DNA from: an uncultured Roseovarius sp.
GTDB taxonomy: Bacteria; Pseudomonadota; Alphaproteobacteria; Rhodobacterales; Rhodobacteraceae
Assembly (NCBI GenBank): GCA_947497295.1
Contig: CANMFU010000002.1
Coordinates: 310,001 to 374,000 of the forward strand
Direction: 5' to 3'
DNA length: 64,000 bases
The notes under the pieces were generated by a model. The model searched no databases. It saw only the letters and a program-made list of their open reading frames with translations, and was not told the DNA's origin. Below, piece by piece: positions 1-8,350 of this stretch (within the stretch, counting starts at the first letter, position 1; each line of letters begins with the position of its first letter). The translations under genes were made by a program, and so were the position numbers.

Positions 1-2
1 GC

Positions 3-1637
3 CAATCAACCCGCACGTTTGAACTCCCCGCGGATGCGCCGCCGACTGAGGAACAACTCGCTGCGCTCGAAGCCGCATTCGAAGAAGCAGGGCTTTCCCC
101 GCCAGTCCTGACCGAGACGCTTGCGGACGTCGAGGTCGACGTCGGTCCCGGTCGAATCGAACAGACGACCGCCGACGGCACCTGCACTGGCGAAGGGCCG
201 GGATGGCCGTTCGATGCAGCCAGCGTGGCCGATATCATCGCCCACAACATCGAGGTCTTCGGTCGCCTCGGCATCCGTCGGTTCAGCCGGACGGAGGTCA
301 TGGTTGTCGATTCAGGTCTGCCGGATGCGCTCATTGAGCACGATACCGTCGCGCCCTTCATTAATGTCGACCTTGCCGCCAGCCTCGCGCCCGGCCGCTA
401 CGTGCGCGACACAGGTCTGGCGAAGACCTGCACCCGCCGCACTCGTCCGCCGCTCCGGCACCGACACGGCTTCGTCGCGCCCGCCGGGCAATTGGGCGAA
501 TGCCTCGACGTGGCCGACAGGGCGGAAATCATTCCACCCCGCCCGTCCGAAGGTGTCTTGAACTACGTCTGGGACCACGGCGGGTTCGTTGGCGTCCTGG
601 CCGCCGGCGGTCCCGATCTTATCGCGCGCGCTGATGATCTCGACCGATTCGTCTCGATCAGCTTTGCGCGCGTGATGCGCGACGACAACAACGCCCTGCG
701 CGCCGACCCCAGCGACGTCACGGCCGCCATCGACTTTGGGCTGAGGCGCGAAGTTCCGATCCTGAATCTCAGCCTGCGCGTCAATGAGATCGGGGACCAA
801 ACGATCTTTCCCAAGCTTGTCGAGTACTGGCGACCCGAGACCGGATTGACCGTGGCGGCGGCGGGCAATTCCGGCGGTGTGCTCGATGCGAACTCACGGG
901 CCTTTCCCGCTTCGGTGGTAGCCTCGCCGCGAGACAATCTCATTGTCGTCGGCGGTGTGGAATGGGGCCCGGGGGGAACGATCCGCGCCTGGGAGCAAAG
1001 CAGCAGATCCCCCACAATTGTTGATATAGCGGCCCCCGCGCGTGCAATCCGGTCGTTCGATGGTGACGGCAACCTGTCGTGCTATCTTGGCACGTCGGTG
1101 GCCGCACCACAGGTCAGTTTCGTCGCGGCAATTCTCCATTCCATGGGCATGACGCGACCGGCGGCGATCAAGCGGCGCATCCTTGCAACCGCCGATTTCA
1201 ATTTGGAATTGGTCGCTGAAGAGCGCGTGCGCGACGGCCGGGTGCTGAATGCGCCGCGCGCGCTCGATGTCTTTGCCGACTTCCTCTGGCGGCGCGGCGC
1301 CTCGACGCCCGAGCGGGTCGAAATCCTGGGCCACCCCGCCGTGAGCGGCAACAGCTTTCTGAAACTCTGCGCCACCGGGGCCGACTACAACGGCTGGATC
1401 GACCTCATACGCCTTCACGCCTTCGAATGCAAATCCGGCGGCGAGGCGCGGATCTGGCGGGACGCCAACGAGGTATCCGGCATCAGCAACCTCGACACGA
1501 CCTGTACGCCGCAGGACGACGCGCCGCTGGTGGTCCGTGTCGGGGCAACCGAGGAGACGATCACGCTCGGCGAGATCGACAGACTGGTGCCCAGCCGCTT
1601 CCGGGCCGCGTTCGCTCTTGACACGCCGCCGCTGTGA
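3..1637 (+). CDS. Subtilisin-like (S8) serine peptidase, 5' end outside window
   Basis: A reading frame open from the left edge to TGA at 1635-1637 encodes at least 544 residues, so the start and any signal peptide are not visible. A full set of S8 family motifs can be placed: Asp in VVDSG (codon at 309), His in DHGGFVG (codon at 576), the oxyanion Asn in AAAGNSGG (867) and the nucleophile Ser in GTSVAAP (1095). The His motif departs from the usual HGTHVAG, and the Asp-His spacing (about 89 residues) is long, with an arginine-rich stretch between. About 60 residues near the end (cysteines in FECKS and TTCTP) form an unassigned tail. It is followed 67 bp later by the small cysteine-rich protein, probably in one operon. 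The peptidase fold is clear; substrate and location are unknown. Confidence 0.85.
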   Translation, partial: QSTRTFELPADAPPTEEQLAALEAAFEEAGLSPPVLTETLADVEVDVGPGRIEQTTADGTCTGEGPGWPFDAASVADIIAHNIEVFGRLGIRRFSRTEVMVVDSGLPDALIEHDTVAPFINVDLAASLAPGRYVRDTGLAKTCTRRTRPPLRHRHGFVAPAGQLGECLDVADRAEIIPPRPSEGVLNYVWDHGGFVGVLAAGGPDLIARADDLDRFVSISFARVMRDDNNALRADPSDVTAAIDFGLRREVPILNLSLRVNEIGDQTIFPKLVEYWRPETGLTVAAAGNSGGVLDANSRAFPASVVASPRDNLIVVGGVEWGPGGTIRAWEQSSRSPTIVDIAAPARAIRSFDGDGNLSCYLGTSVAAPQVSFVAAILHSMGMTRPAAIKRRILATADFNLELVAEERVRDGRVLNAPRALDVFADFLWRRGASTPERVEILGHPAVSGNSFLKLCATGADYNGWIDLIRLHAFECKSGGEARIWRDANEVSGISNLDTTCTPQDDAPLVVRVGATEETITLGEIDRLVPSRFRAAFALDTPPL

Positions 1638-1704
1638 CGACGGACCGGTGGGCATCGCAAACCCGCCCCGGCGCCTGCCGGGCATCCAAAAGGGAGGAAG
1701 TCAC

Positions 1705-2103
1705 ATGAAGCTATCGGCCTTCATCGCGGTGATCTCTGCCGCTCTTCTGCTCGGTTCGCCTCTGCTGGCGCAGTCGAGTTCCTCGCCCCCCTCCGACGTG
1801 CCGGCCGATGCGGCAACGGCGATCGGCGCGCCCGCGATGTCGCAGATGAGCGATGCATCGGCCTCCGAAGCGCCCGAGGTCGGCCCCGAGACGCTCGCGG
1901 GCGACCAGTACATCTACACAACGCTTCGTGTGATCACGGCCGGCGACAACCGCGGATGCGGCGCGTCGGACTGGTCCTGCATGTCGCGTCTCTGCGCTCA
2001 GGACCTCGGTCAAGGCGCATGGCGCGGCTGGGTCGGCTGCAACCCCGACGGCAACGATTTCATCTGCTATTTCGAGTGCGCGCGACTGCGCGATCTCTTC
2101 TGA
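1705..2103 (+). CDS. Small secreted six-cysteine protein
   Basis: This 132-residue protein starts at ATG 1705 behind a strong AGGGAGGA ribosome site. Residues 1-23 are a signal peptide (hydrophobic ALLLGSPLLAQ end). Residues 24-65 are a Ser/Pro/Ala-rich, low-complexity spacer. Residues 67-132 are a compact domain with six cysteines (GCG, SCM, RLC, GCN, ICY, FEC) and several Trp/Tyr residues. The same domain closes the peptidase gene directly downstream, with 48 of 66 positions identical by my alignment. The cysteines suggest a disulfide-bonded fold outside the cytoplasm. I do not recognise the family. Pairing with a peptidase that carries the same domain suggests a partner, inhibitor or shared targeting module, but that is inference. 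Confidence 0.8.
   Translation: MKLSAFIAVISAALLLGSPLLAQSSSSPPSDVPADAATAIGAPAMSQMSDASASEAPEVGPETLAGDQYIYTTLRVITAGDNRGCGASDWSCMSRLCAQDLGQGAWRGWVGCNPDGNDFICYFECARLRDLF
1903..2100 (+). repeat. Six-Cys domain, copy 1 (copy 2 at 4199-4396)
   Basis: These 66 codons are repeated at 4199-4396. Both copies begin YIYTTLRVITAG and keep all six cysteines and the motifs AWRGW and DFICYFECA. The DNA of the two copies differs at many third positions, so the duplication is old or selection is acting on the protein. Confidence 0.85.
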
Positions 2104-2134
2104 TCGCACGCGCAAATCAGAAAGGAGTTTCCCC

Positions 2135-4399
2135 ATGTCGACTCCACGTCATCGCTACCCTGCAACAGCCGTGCTGCTCGCACTCGGTCTGGCGTTCCCG
2201 GTGGCCGCCCAGGAAGATATCGGCGGCGGCGAAGTGGCGCTTCGCTCCGGCACCATCCAGCTCAGCCCGGCCAAGGAAGGCCTCGGTGAGCTTGCAACAC
2301 TCGCCGCCGTCACGGCATCCGACGGTGGCGCCGAAGCCGCGGGCGGCCCGATCCGGGTAATCCTCCAGTTCGCGGAGATCCCAGACGAGGCCCGCAAGCT
2401 GGACCTCGAGGAAGAGGGCGTCCGCGTGCTCCAGTTCATCGGCAACAATGCGTTCGTTGCTACAATCCTCGACGGTGGCCTTGAGGCGCTTGCCGTTGCA
2501 ACGTCAGACGCCCCGCCCCCCCAAAGGGTCGTGTCGATCGAGCCAATGGCGGTGGCCTACAAACTCGAAGCGAGCGTGGCCGAGCGTCGGATCGGCGAAT
2601 GGGCCGTCGAGGGCGACGTGGCGCGACTCCGGATCGAACACTACTCCGATGCGGATGCCACTGCCCTCGCTAAGGTGATCGAGGAGGCGGGAGGCTCGGT
2701 GCTCGACCGCTCCGATGCCTTCGACCGAATGACCGTCGAAATCCCCGCCGATTTCATCGAGGAGGTCGGCGCGCTCAACGGCGTGAGCTGGATCGAGCCT
2801 GTCGCACCGCCGCGAGAGGAGTTCAACGACAGCAGCCGCGCCCGGGTTGGTGCCGACACGCTTGCCACCCAGCCTTTCGGTCTGACCGGCGCAGGCATCC
2901 GCGTCGGCGTCTGGGATGGTGGCAGGATCGACGGACACGGTGACTTCGGCACACGTCTGAACACCCAGCGCGGCGATCTCGGCGCCTCGGTCAGCAACCA
3001 CGCAACCCATGTCGCCGGCACCGTCGCGGCGGATGGTGCGGGAAGCGCCGGACAGGGCGGCACCGCCGGGCAATGGGCCGGGGTCGCCGCAGGTGCGACG
3101 CTCTATTCCTGGGATTTTTTCGGCGACACCGCCGATGAGGTCGTCATCGCCGTCGACGATGCGCAACACGGGATTGATCTGTCGACCAACTCCTGGGGCT
3201 GGCGCATCGAAGGGGTGCTCAACAATTGCGCGCTCTATGGCGATTACCCTGGCGAAGCCCGCGACTACGACCGGATCGTGAACGGGGCGGCTGCCACCCG
3301 CCCGCTGCCGGTGCTCTTTGCCGCCGGGAACGAACGCAACGATGGCGACTGTGGCATGATGGGTCCACCGTTCGACAATTACGCCGTCGTCTCTCCGCCG
3401 GGAACGGCGAAGAATGTCATCACGGTGGGAGCAGCCAATTCGAACGACGACACGATGACAACGTTTTCGAGCTGGGGGCCCGTGGATGACGGACGGATCA
3501 AGCCGGACGTCACGGCGCCGGGCTGCCAATCGAACGGCGACACGCGCGTGACCTCGACGATGCCAGGTGGCGTATACGGCGGCATGTGCGGGACGTCGAT
3601 GGCGACACCGGCCACCGCGGGAATCGTTGCGCTTCTGCTCGAACACCATGACGCCGTACTTCAGACCGCGCCCCTTCCCTCGACGCTGAAGGCGCTCTTG
3701 ATCCAAACAGCGGTCGATCTCGGGCGACCGGGGCCGGACTACGCGTTCGGCTATGGCCGGATCGATGGGGTGGCTGCCGTTGAAGCGATCACCGCCCGGC
3801 AGATGTCCGAAGGGCTGTTCAATGCGACCGGCAATGACACGACTTCAACATTCAACGTTACTGCGGGCACGTCTGAGTTGCGTGCGACCCTCGCGTGGGA
3901 CGATGCGGCGGCGGCCGCGAATGTCGCGCAGACCCTCGTCAACGATCTCGATTTGCGGCTGACCGACCCCTCGGGCACGGTCCACCAGCCCTTCATCCTC
4001 AACACTGCGGTGCCCGACGCGGATGCCCTGCGCGGCAACGATGCGGTGAATAATGTCGAGCAGGTGCTCGTTGCCGCCCCACAGGCGGGCCAATGGACAG
4101 CCACGGTCCGCGCGGCCCGCATTGCCCAGGGGCCGCAGACCTACTCGCTCGTCCTCCCGGCCACTGCGGCAACACCGCCGCCGCCACCACCTGTTGCTGA
4201 CCGCTATATCTACACAACGCTCCGGGTCATCACCGCGGGGGCGTCCCGCGGATGCGGCGTCAGCGACTGGGATTGCATGACGCGGCTCTGCCGGCAGGAT
4301 CTCAGCTCCGCGGCTTGGCGTGGCTGGGCCGGATGCAACCCCGAGGGTAGCGACTTCATCTGCTACTTTGAATGCGCCGAAGTCCGCCGGACGCAATAA
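2135..4399 (+). CDS. Secreted subtilisin-like (S8) peptidase with C-terminal six-Cys domain
   Basis: This 754-residue protein has an AAAGGAG ribosome site 31 bp after the previous gene. Residues 1-25 are a signal peptide ending PVAAQ. Residues about 30-245 are a propeptide-like region. The S8 catalytic domain follows, with Asp261 (VWDGG), His289 (NHATHVAG), Asn399 (FAAGNE) and Ser488 (CGTSMATP). A beta-rich domain around residues 570-680 (ATLAWDD, LVNDLDL) resembles the P/pre-C type domains that follow many S8 peptidases. A PPPPPP linker leads to the six-Cys module (689-754) shared with the preceding small protein. All catalytic residues are present, so an active secreted or periplasmic protease is likely. 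The operon partners suggest a dedicated function that cannot be read from sequence. Confidence 0.9.
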   Translation: MSTPRHRYPATAVLLALGLAFPVAAQEDIGGGEVALRSGTIQLSPAKEGLGELATLAAVTASDGGAEAAGGPIRVILQFAEIPDEARKLDLEEEGVRVLQFIGNNAFVATILDGGLEALAVATSDAPPPQRVVSIEPMAVAYKLEASVAERRIGEWAVEGDVARLRIEHYSDADATALAKVIEEAGGSVLDRSDAFDRMTVEIPADFIEEVGALNGVSWIEPVAPPREEFNDSSRARVGADTLATQPFGLTGAGIRVGVWDGGRIDGHGDFGTRLNTQRGDLGASVSNHATHVAGTVAADGAGSAGQGGTAGQWAGVAAGATLYSWDFFGDTADEVVIAVDDAQHGIDLSTNSWGWRIEGVLNNCALYGDYPGEARDYDRIVNGAAATRPLPVLFAAGNERNDGDCGMMGPPFDNYAVVSPPGTAKNVITVGAANSNDDTMTTFSSWGPVDDGRIKPDVTAPGCQSNGDTRVTSTMPGGVYGGMCGTSMATPATAGIVALLLEHHDAVLQTAPLPSTLKALLIQTAVDLGRPGPDYAFGYGRIDGVAAVEAITARQMSEGLFNATGNDTTSTFNVTAGTSELRATLAWDDAAAAANVAQTLVNDLDLRLTDPSGTVHQPFILNTAVPDADALRGNDAVNNVEQVLVAAPQAGQWTATVRAARIAQGPQTYSLVLPATAATPPPPPPVADRYIYTTLRVITAGASRGCGVSDWDCMTRLCRQDLSSAAWRGWAGCNPEGSDFICYFECAEVRRTQ
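4199..4396 (+). repeat. Six-Cys domain, copy 2, fused to peptidase
   Basis: This is the C-terminal 66 codons of the second peptidase, the partner of copy 1 at 1903-2100. It is attached through a polyproline linker, as expected for an independently folded binding or targeting module. Confidence 0.85.
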
Positions 4400-4429
4400 C
4401 CGAAATAAAGGGCGAGACGGGGGCGATCT

Positions 4430-5137
4430 ATGCGACGATTTATCAGTCTGACGGGTTTCGCACTGGCAGTTTCCGTCGCCGCCTGCGGCACGGTCGACTA
4501 CGACACCGCCCCGGTCGGCCGGTTCGAGGGCTCGCTCTTCGTGATGTGGATCGGCGAGGGCGGCAGTTCGGGCGACGGAGCCTTCGTATATGTCCCGAAC
4601 CCTGCCGCGCCGCTGACCTTCACGCGCAGCGGCGGTCTGCCCTTCGGCGAGATTGCGCCCGAGATGATGTATACTGACGGGGGGTCCATCCCGAAGCCCG
4701 CGCAGCTTTTCCGCGGCTTCTCGCCCTGGGGCTATGCGCCGGGCTACATGATCCACGATTGGCTCTTCGTTGCGCGCCACTGCAACCTCGACGGTACGCC
4801 GACGAATGCCGAGCGCCGGATGGCCGGCATGGAGTTTCAGACGAGTGCGAACATCATGGCCGAGACAATCAAGACGTTGCTTCTGAACAACCGCATCAGC
4901 CAGAACGACATCGCTCCGCGCGCGATCTCATCGGCGGTGGCGGGTTTCATCTCCAGCCGAATCTGGAACGAAGAGGGCGCTTGCGCCGCCTCCCGTGTCT
5001 CCGAGGAAGACCGACTGGCGGCGGAGGCCGGAATTCCCGGCTCCTCCGTCCCGCTCGGGGAGGCGGTGCGCACGCGACTCGATGGCACTCAAGTCCCGCT
5101 TCGGGCCGGTCAGGTCGTTGGCAGCATCGATTTCTGA
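4430..5137 (+). CDS. DUF1353-like lipoprotein
   Basis: This 235-residue protein begins 30 bp after the peptidase. The N-terminus is a lipoprotein signal with a lipobox-like SVAAC, giving a lipidated Cys at about residue 19. The segment TDGGSIPKPAQ, followed about 20 residues later by APGYMIHDWLF, matches the core of the DUF1353 family (aspartate/serine motif, then a histidine-aspartate motif). That family is best known from phage and prophage neighbourhoods and has no firmly established biochemistry. The last 40 residues are hydrophilic and unassigned. Position at the end of the peptidase cluster suggests an envelope-anchored accessory. The family call is by motif memory and the function is unknown. 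Confidence 0.7.
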   Translation: MRRFISLTGFALAVSVAACGTVDYDTAPVGRFEGSLFVMWIGEGGSSGDGAFVYVPNPAAPLTFTRSGGLPFGEIAPEMMYTDGGSIPKPAQLFRGFSPWGYAPGYMIHDWLFVARHCNLDGTPTNAERRMAGMEFQTSANIMAETIKTLLLNNRISQNDIAPRAISSAVAGFISSRIWNEEGACAASRVSEEDRLAAEAGIPGSSVPLGEAVRTRLDGTQVPLRAGQVVGSIDF

Positions 5138-5244
5138 GTGCCATCGGGCCGGGGCGTTGATGCCGGCGATGTCCGCGGGTTCGCCGCCGCTGCGTCGAAT
5201 TCACAGCGCGGGGTCTCGGCCGTCGTCACAATAGGGAGCCACAG

Positions 5245-5535
5245 ATGATCGGGTCGGAACATCTCTGGCCCGGTCGCTTTTATGAACGCCTGCACATCTC
5301 CATCTGGCAATACGCGCGGCTGGCCCGGGACTGGGTGACCTCAATTGACCTTGAACTGAGTTCACACGGCACGCACTCTATGCGACGGAGCAATGTCGCC
5401 CAGATCTACCGCAAGACCGAAAGCCTCCGTGAGGTTCAACTCCTGCTTGGTCATACGAAGATGGACAGCATCGTCCGTTACCTCGGCGTCGAGCTGGAGG
5501 ACGCACTCACGAACTCCGAGTCGGTCGAAATCTGA
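5245..5535 (+). pseudogene. Tyrosine recombinase (phage integrase) C-terminal fragment
   Basis: Only 96 residues remain. HSMRRS gives the His-x-x-Arg box, LLGHTKM the second His, and VRYLGV the catalytic Tyr of tyrosine recombinases. The N-terminal DNA-binding domain and the first catalytic Arg box are missing, as intact relatives are about twice this length or more. It marks one flank of the decayed mobile region and is not expected to be active. Confidence 0.75.
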
Positions 5536-5659
5536 CCGGTCGGGCCGTCCTTCGCGGACGACCTTTCCCGGGCATGAGCCCGGCCCCCCGGCGCCGCAGT
5601 TTAGCTTTCGCATTCTTGTCATTCATCCATCGCGCAGCATGTCCAGATACGGACTGATG

Positions 5660-5722
5660 CTGTTTCGCCAACTCCAGCAGCCCCAGCTTCGGTATGATGA
5701 TCTTCTCTTGAATGCTTGTCAT
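5660..5722 (-). pseudogene. IS481-type transposase N-terminal remnant
   Basis: The first 21 codons, ending KLGLLELAKQ, match the conserved start of a group of IS481-family transposases as I recall them. After that the frame reads into unrelated sequence, so only the extreme 5' end survives. The open frame continues to 5507 but shows no further transposase motif. Confidence 0.5.
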
Positions 5723-5791
5723 CGATCGACACTCCTTGCTTGCGCTCCATAAGAGCAGAAATGTCAGATTAAGTCGCGTGTTCTATATCTT

Positions 5792-5887
5792 ATGCGAGTT
5801 TTTGTAGCCATCGATCTTCCGGAATTTGCCCGATCTGAGCTCGTGCATCTGCAAAATGCTCTACCGGTCGGTCGACCTGTTCCTGAA
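5792..5887 (+). pseudogene. thpR: RNA 2',3'-cyclic phosphodiesterase (ThpR/LigT) N-terminal fragment
   Basis: The first 32 codons, starting MRVFVAIDLPE and ending GRPVPE, are the typical beginning of ThpR (2H phosphoesterase). The frame then passes without a stop into primase-like sequence at about 5888. Neither HxT motif of the 2H family is present, so the enzyme is lost. No other part of thpR is visible in the window. The chimera records an insertion or deletion junction. Confidence 0.65.
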
Positions 5888-6517
5888 GCTGAACAGCGGG
5901 CCGAAGCGGCAAAGCGGGCGGCGCAAGCCAAGCGACTTTGGCAGGAAGCCCAGCCCATCGCGGGCACGCTGGCGGAATCTTATCTGTGCTGGCGGGGCAT
6001 CACATGCGCCCTGCCCCCCGTGCTGCGCTTTCATCCGGCGACATGTCACGGGCCGACCGCAAGGCGCTATCCGGCGATGCTGGCAGCGGTGCAAGGCGCG
6101 GGGCTTCCTGCGGTGCATCGCACCTACTTGCGGGCCGATGGCAGTGGCAAGGCCGACATAGACCCGCCCAAGGCGATGCTGGGGGGCAACCGCCGGGGGT
6201 GCTGTGCGGCTCACTGGCGGGGCTTTGCGGCTGGTGGTGGGTGAGGGAATCGAAAGCACGTTGTCCTTGCCTGTGGTCTTCTGGACGGCCCTGCAACGCT
6301 CTGGGCCGCGCTTTCGACATCCGGCCTGCGCGGGCTGCGCCTTCCTGATCTGACGGGGCGGCTGACCATTGCCTGCGATGGCGACGCGCCGGGCCGGGAC
6401 GCTGCAAACGCCTTGGCGATGCGGGCGCACGCAATGGGCTGGCAAGTGGGTATCTGCGACCCCGGCGATGGGGCCGACTTTAACGACATTCTGACTGGAA
6501 AGGCGGTGGCGGCATGA
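5888..6517 (+). pseudogene. Toprim-type primase of a mobile element, 5'-truncated and frameshifted
   Basis: The first part (IAGTLAESYL, LRFHPATCHGP, AVHRTYLRADG, KAMLG) matches the conserved middle of DUF7146/Toprim plasmid-phage primases. The N-terminal zinc domain is missing. After KAMLG the frame breaks. GAVRLTGGALRLVVGEGIES continues in another frame, and a second one-base shift leads to LACGLLDG, TIACDGDAPG (the Toprim aspartates) and FNDIL, ending at TGA 6515-6517. At least two single-base frameshifts are therefore needed to restore the protein. Its stop overlaps the ATG of the DUF3987 gene, the usual element order. Confidence 0.75.
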
Positions 6518-8172
6518 ACGCGCAACCCCATATGCAAGAAACAGCTTTCACGCCGTCATGGCCGGATCCTGACCCGCGCCTTATGCGCACCGAACTGCCC
6601 CCCGCGCCCGAACTGCCCCTGCGCGATGTGCTGGGGCCGCGCTTGGCGCAATGGGTGGAGGATGCAGCCGAATCGAAAGGCGCACCCGCTGACTATGTGT
6701 TCGCGGCAATGCTGGCGGCGGCGGGCGCGACCATCGGGAACACGCGCTGGGCCTTGATCTGGCAGGGCTGGGCCGAACCGCCGATTATTTGGACAATGTG
6801 CATCGGCCTGCCCAGCGCGGGCAAAAGCCCGGCGATTGACGCGGCAATTCAACCGCTGCGCAAGGCCGAACGCCCGCTGCGCGACGCGGCAAAAGCCGAA
6901 CTTAACGCTTGGACCGAAAAGGCGGAAATCGCCAAGCTGACCGAATCGACATGGAAGGAAGCGGCGAAGGCGGCAATCAAGGCGGGCGAGGCCGCCCCGG
7001 ACCGCCCGAAGGGCTGCGATATCGGGCCGCCCCCGCATATCCCCCGGCTGGTGGTGAACGATGGCACGATTGAACGGCTGGGCGCGATACTTGCCCGGCA
7101 GCCGCGCGGCACGCTGCAAATGCGCGATGAACTGGCCGGATGGCTGGAAGGGATGCAACGCTATTCCGGCGGCGGCTCTGACCGCCCGTTCTGGCTGGAA
7201 GCTTTCGGGGGCCGGGGCTTCACGGTGGAACGCATGGGGCGCGAACCGCTGACAATCGACCGGCTTTCAATCGGCGTGCTGGGCGGGATTCAGCCTGACC
7301 GCCTCAAAACACTTCTGTTCAAAAGCGATGATGACGGGCTTCTGGCGCGCTTTCTGCCGATCTGGCCGAACCCCGCGCCCCTGAAACGTCCGCAAGCCTG
7401 GGCTGATGAAGTGATGATGGAACGGGCTTTGGCACGCCTTTTGACGCTCGACCTTGTGACCGATGAACAGGACGAAACCCGCCCGTGGTTTATCCCATTC
7501 ACGGATGACGCGCGCGGGCTGATGGATGACTTCCGGCTGGCGGTGCGGGGCTGGGAAGGTGACGCTGAAGGGCTGCTGCTATCCTTCATTGGCAAGCTTC
7601 CGGGCCTGTCTGCACGGCTTGCGCTGGTGCTGGGCTACCTCGACTGGGCCGCTGAAGGGGCCGAAGAACCGGCTTTGATATCGGTGCAACACTTTGGCCG
7701 GGCGGCGCATCTGGTGGAAGCCTATTTCTTGCCTATGGCACGCCGGGCCTATGCGGACGCTGCAACGCCCAAGGCTGAACGCGCGGCGCGACGGCTGGCG
7801 GGCATCATTCGGGAACAGGGCTGGCAGCGATTCAATTCCCGCGACGTTCTGCGGCTCGACCGTTCGGGGCTTGGCACCAAGGCCGAACTGGATCCGGCGC
7901 TGGCGCTTCTGACAGATGGCGATTGCATCCGCCCAGTTGAACCGACCGTTAACCCGCAAGGTGGAAGGCCGCAAAGACTGTTCACGGTGAACCCGGCACT
8001 TCTTGGGGGGGGGGGAATGTCGAAATGGCTTGAAGCTGCAAAGCGGACCGAACCGACCGAAGAAAGGCCGGTTTTGTCAGTTGTGTCGGTTTTGTCCGAG
8101 GGGGGTGGGGCTGACCCTGCCCCCCCGAACCGCTGCCCCCCGAACCGCTGCACCCCCTGCGCAAAAGCCTGA
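6514..8172 (+). CDS. DUF3987 family protein (mobile-element helicase/primase-associated ATPase)
   Basis: This open frame of 552 residues overlaps the preceding primase remnant by ATGA. It contains a P-loop-like LPSAGKSPAID near residue 100, PHIPRLVVNDGT, and a DELAGW motif with the following FWLEAFGGRG, which are features of DUF3987 proteins of plasmids, ICEs and phages. These proteins are usually placed beside Toprim primases and are thought to act in element replication. Near the 3' end is an 11-G run (8005-8015). The tail (ADPAPPNRCPP) is low complexity. It appears intact although its upstream partner is broken. Confidence 0.75.
   Translation: MNAQPHMQETAFTPSWPDPDPRLMRTELPPAPELPLRDVLGPRLAQWVEDAAESKGAPADYVFAAMLAAAGATIGNTRWALIWQGWAEPPIIWTMCIGLPSAGKSPAIDAAIQPLRKAERPLRDAAKAELNAWTEKAEIAKLTESTWKEAAKAAIKAGEAAPDRPKGCDIGPPPHIPRLVVNDGTIERLGAILARQPRGTLQMRDELAGWLEGMQRYSGGGSDRPFWLEAFGGRGFTVERMGREPLTIDRLSIGVLGGIQPDRLKTLLFKSDDDGLLARFLPIWPNPAPLKRPQAWADEVMMERALARLLTLDLVTDEQDETRPWFIPFTDDARGLMDDFRLAVRGWEGDAEGLLLSFIGKLPGLSARLALVLGYLDWAAEGAEEPALISVQHFGRAAHLVEAYFLPMARRAYADAATPKAERAARRLAGIIREQGWQRFNSRDVLRLDRSGLGTKAELDPALALLTDGDCIRPVEPTVNPQGGRPQRLFTVNPALLGGGGMSKWLEAAKRTEPTEERPVLSVVSVLSEGGGADPAPPNRCPPNRCTPCAKA
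8005..8015 (+). repeat. Homopolymer of 11 G
   Basis: An uninterrupted run of eleven G lies inside the 3' part of the DUF3987 gene. Length change here would shift the frame, so it is either a slippage site or a sequencing-error risk. Confidence 0.9.
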
Positions 8173-8350
8173 CCCCAAGCCCAGCGCCGAAACCTTCCGG
8201 CATGGTGTATCTGTCGCGGGGCATCCGCTCACTTGGACGGGCCGCGTTGTATCGCTGGATGAGTGGCGCAGGATATCACAATGGGAGCGACACGGGCCAG
8301 ATGGGCGGCACTGGTGCGGATTGACGCAACAATGGGAGCGACCCGAATGA
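8158..8350 (+). other. Conserved-looking short frame after the DUF3987 gene
   Basis: In the +2 frame relative to the window, open from 8003 to the TGA at 8348-8350, the residues LTWTGRVVSLDEWRRI then SQWERHGPDGRHWCG read like a real small element protein of this family neighbourhood. No ATG or GTG start precedes it in frame within this stretch. It may therefore be an unrecognised short gene with a rare start, or the displaced 3' end of the upstream gene after a frameshift. A 13-bp repeat (8279-8291 and 8330-8342) gives a duplicated QWER. Confidence 0.4.
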
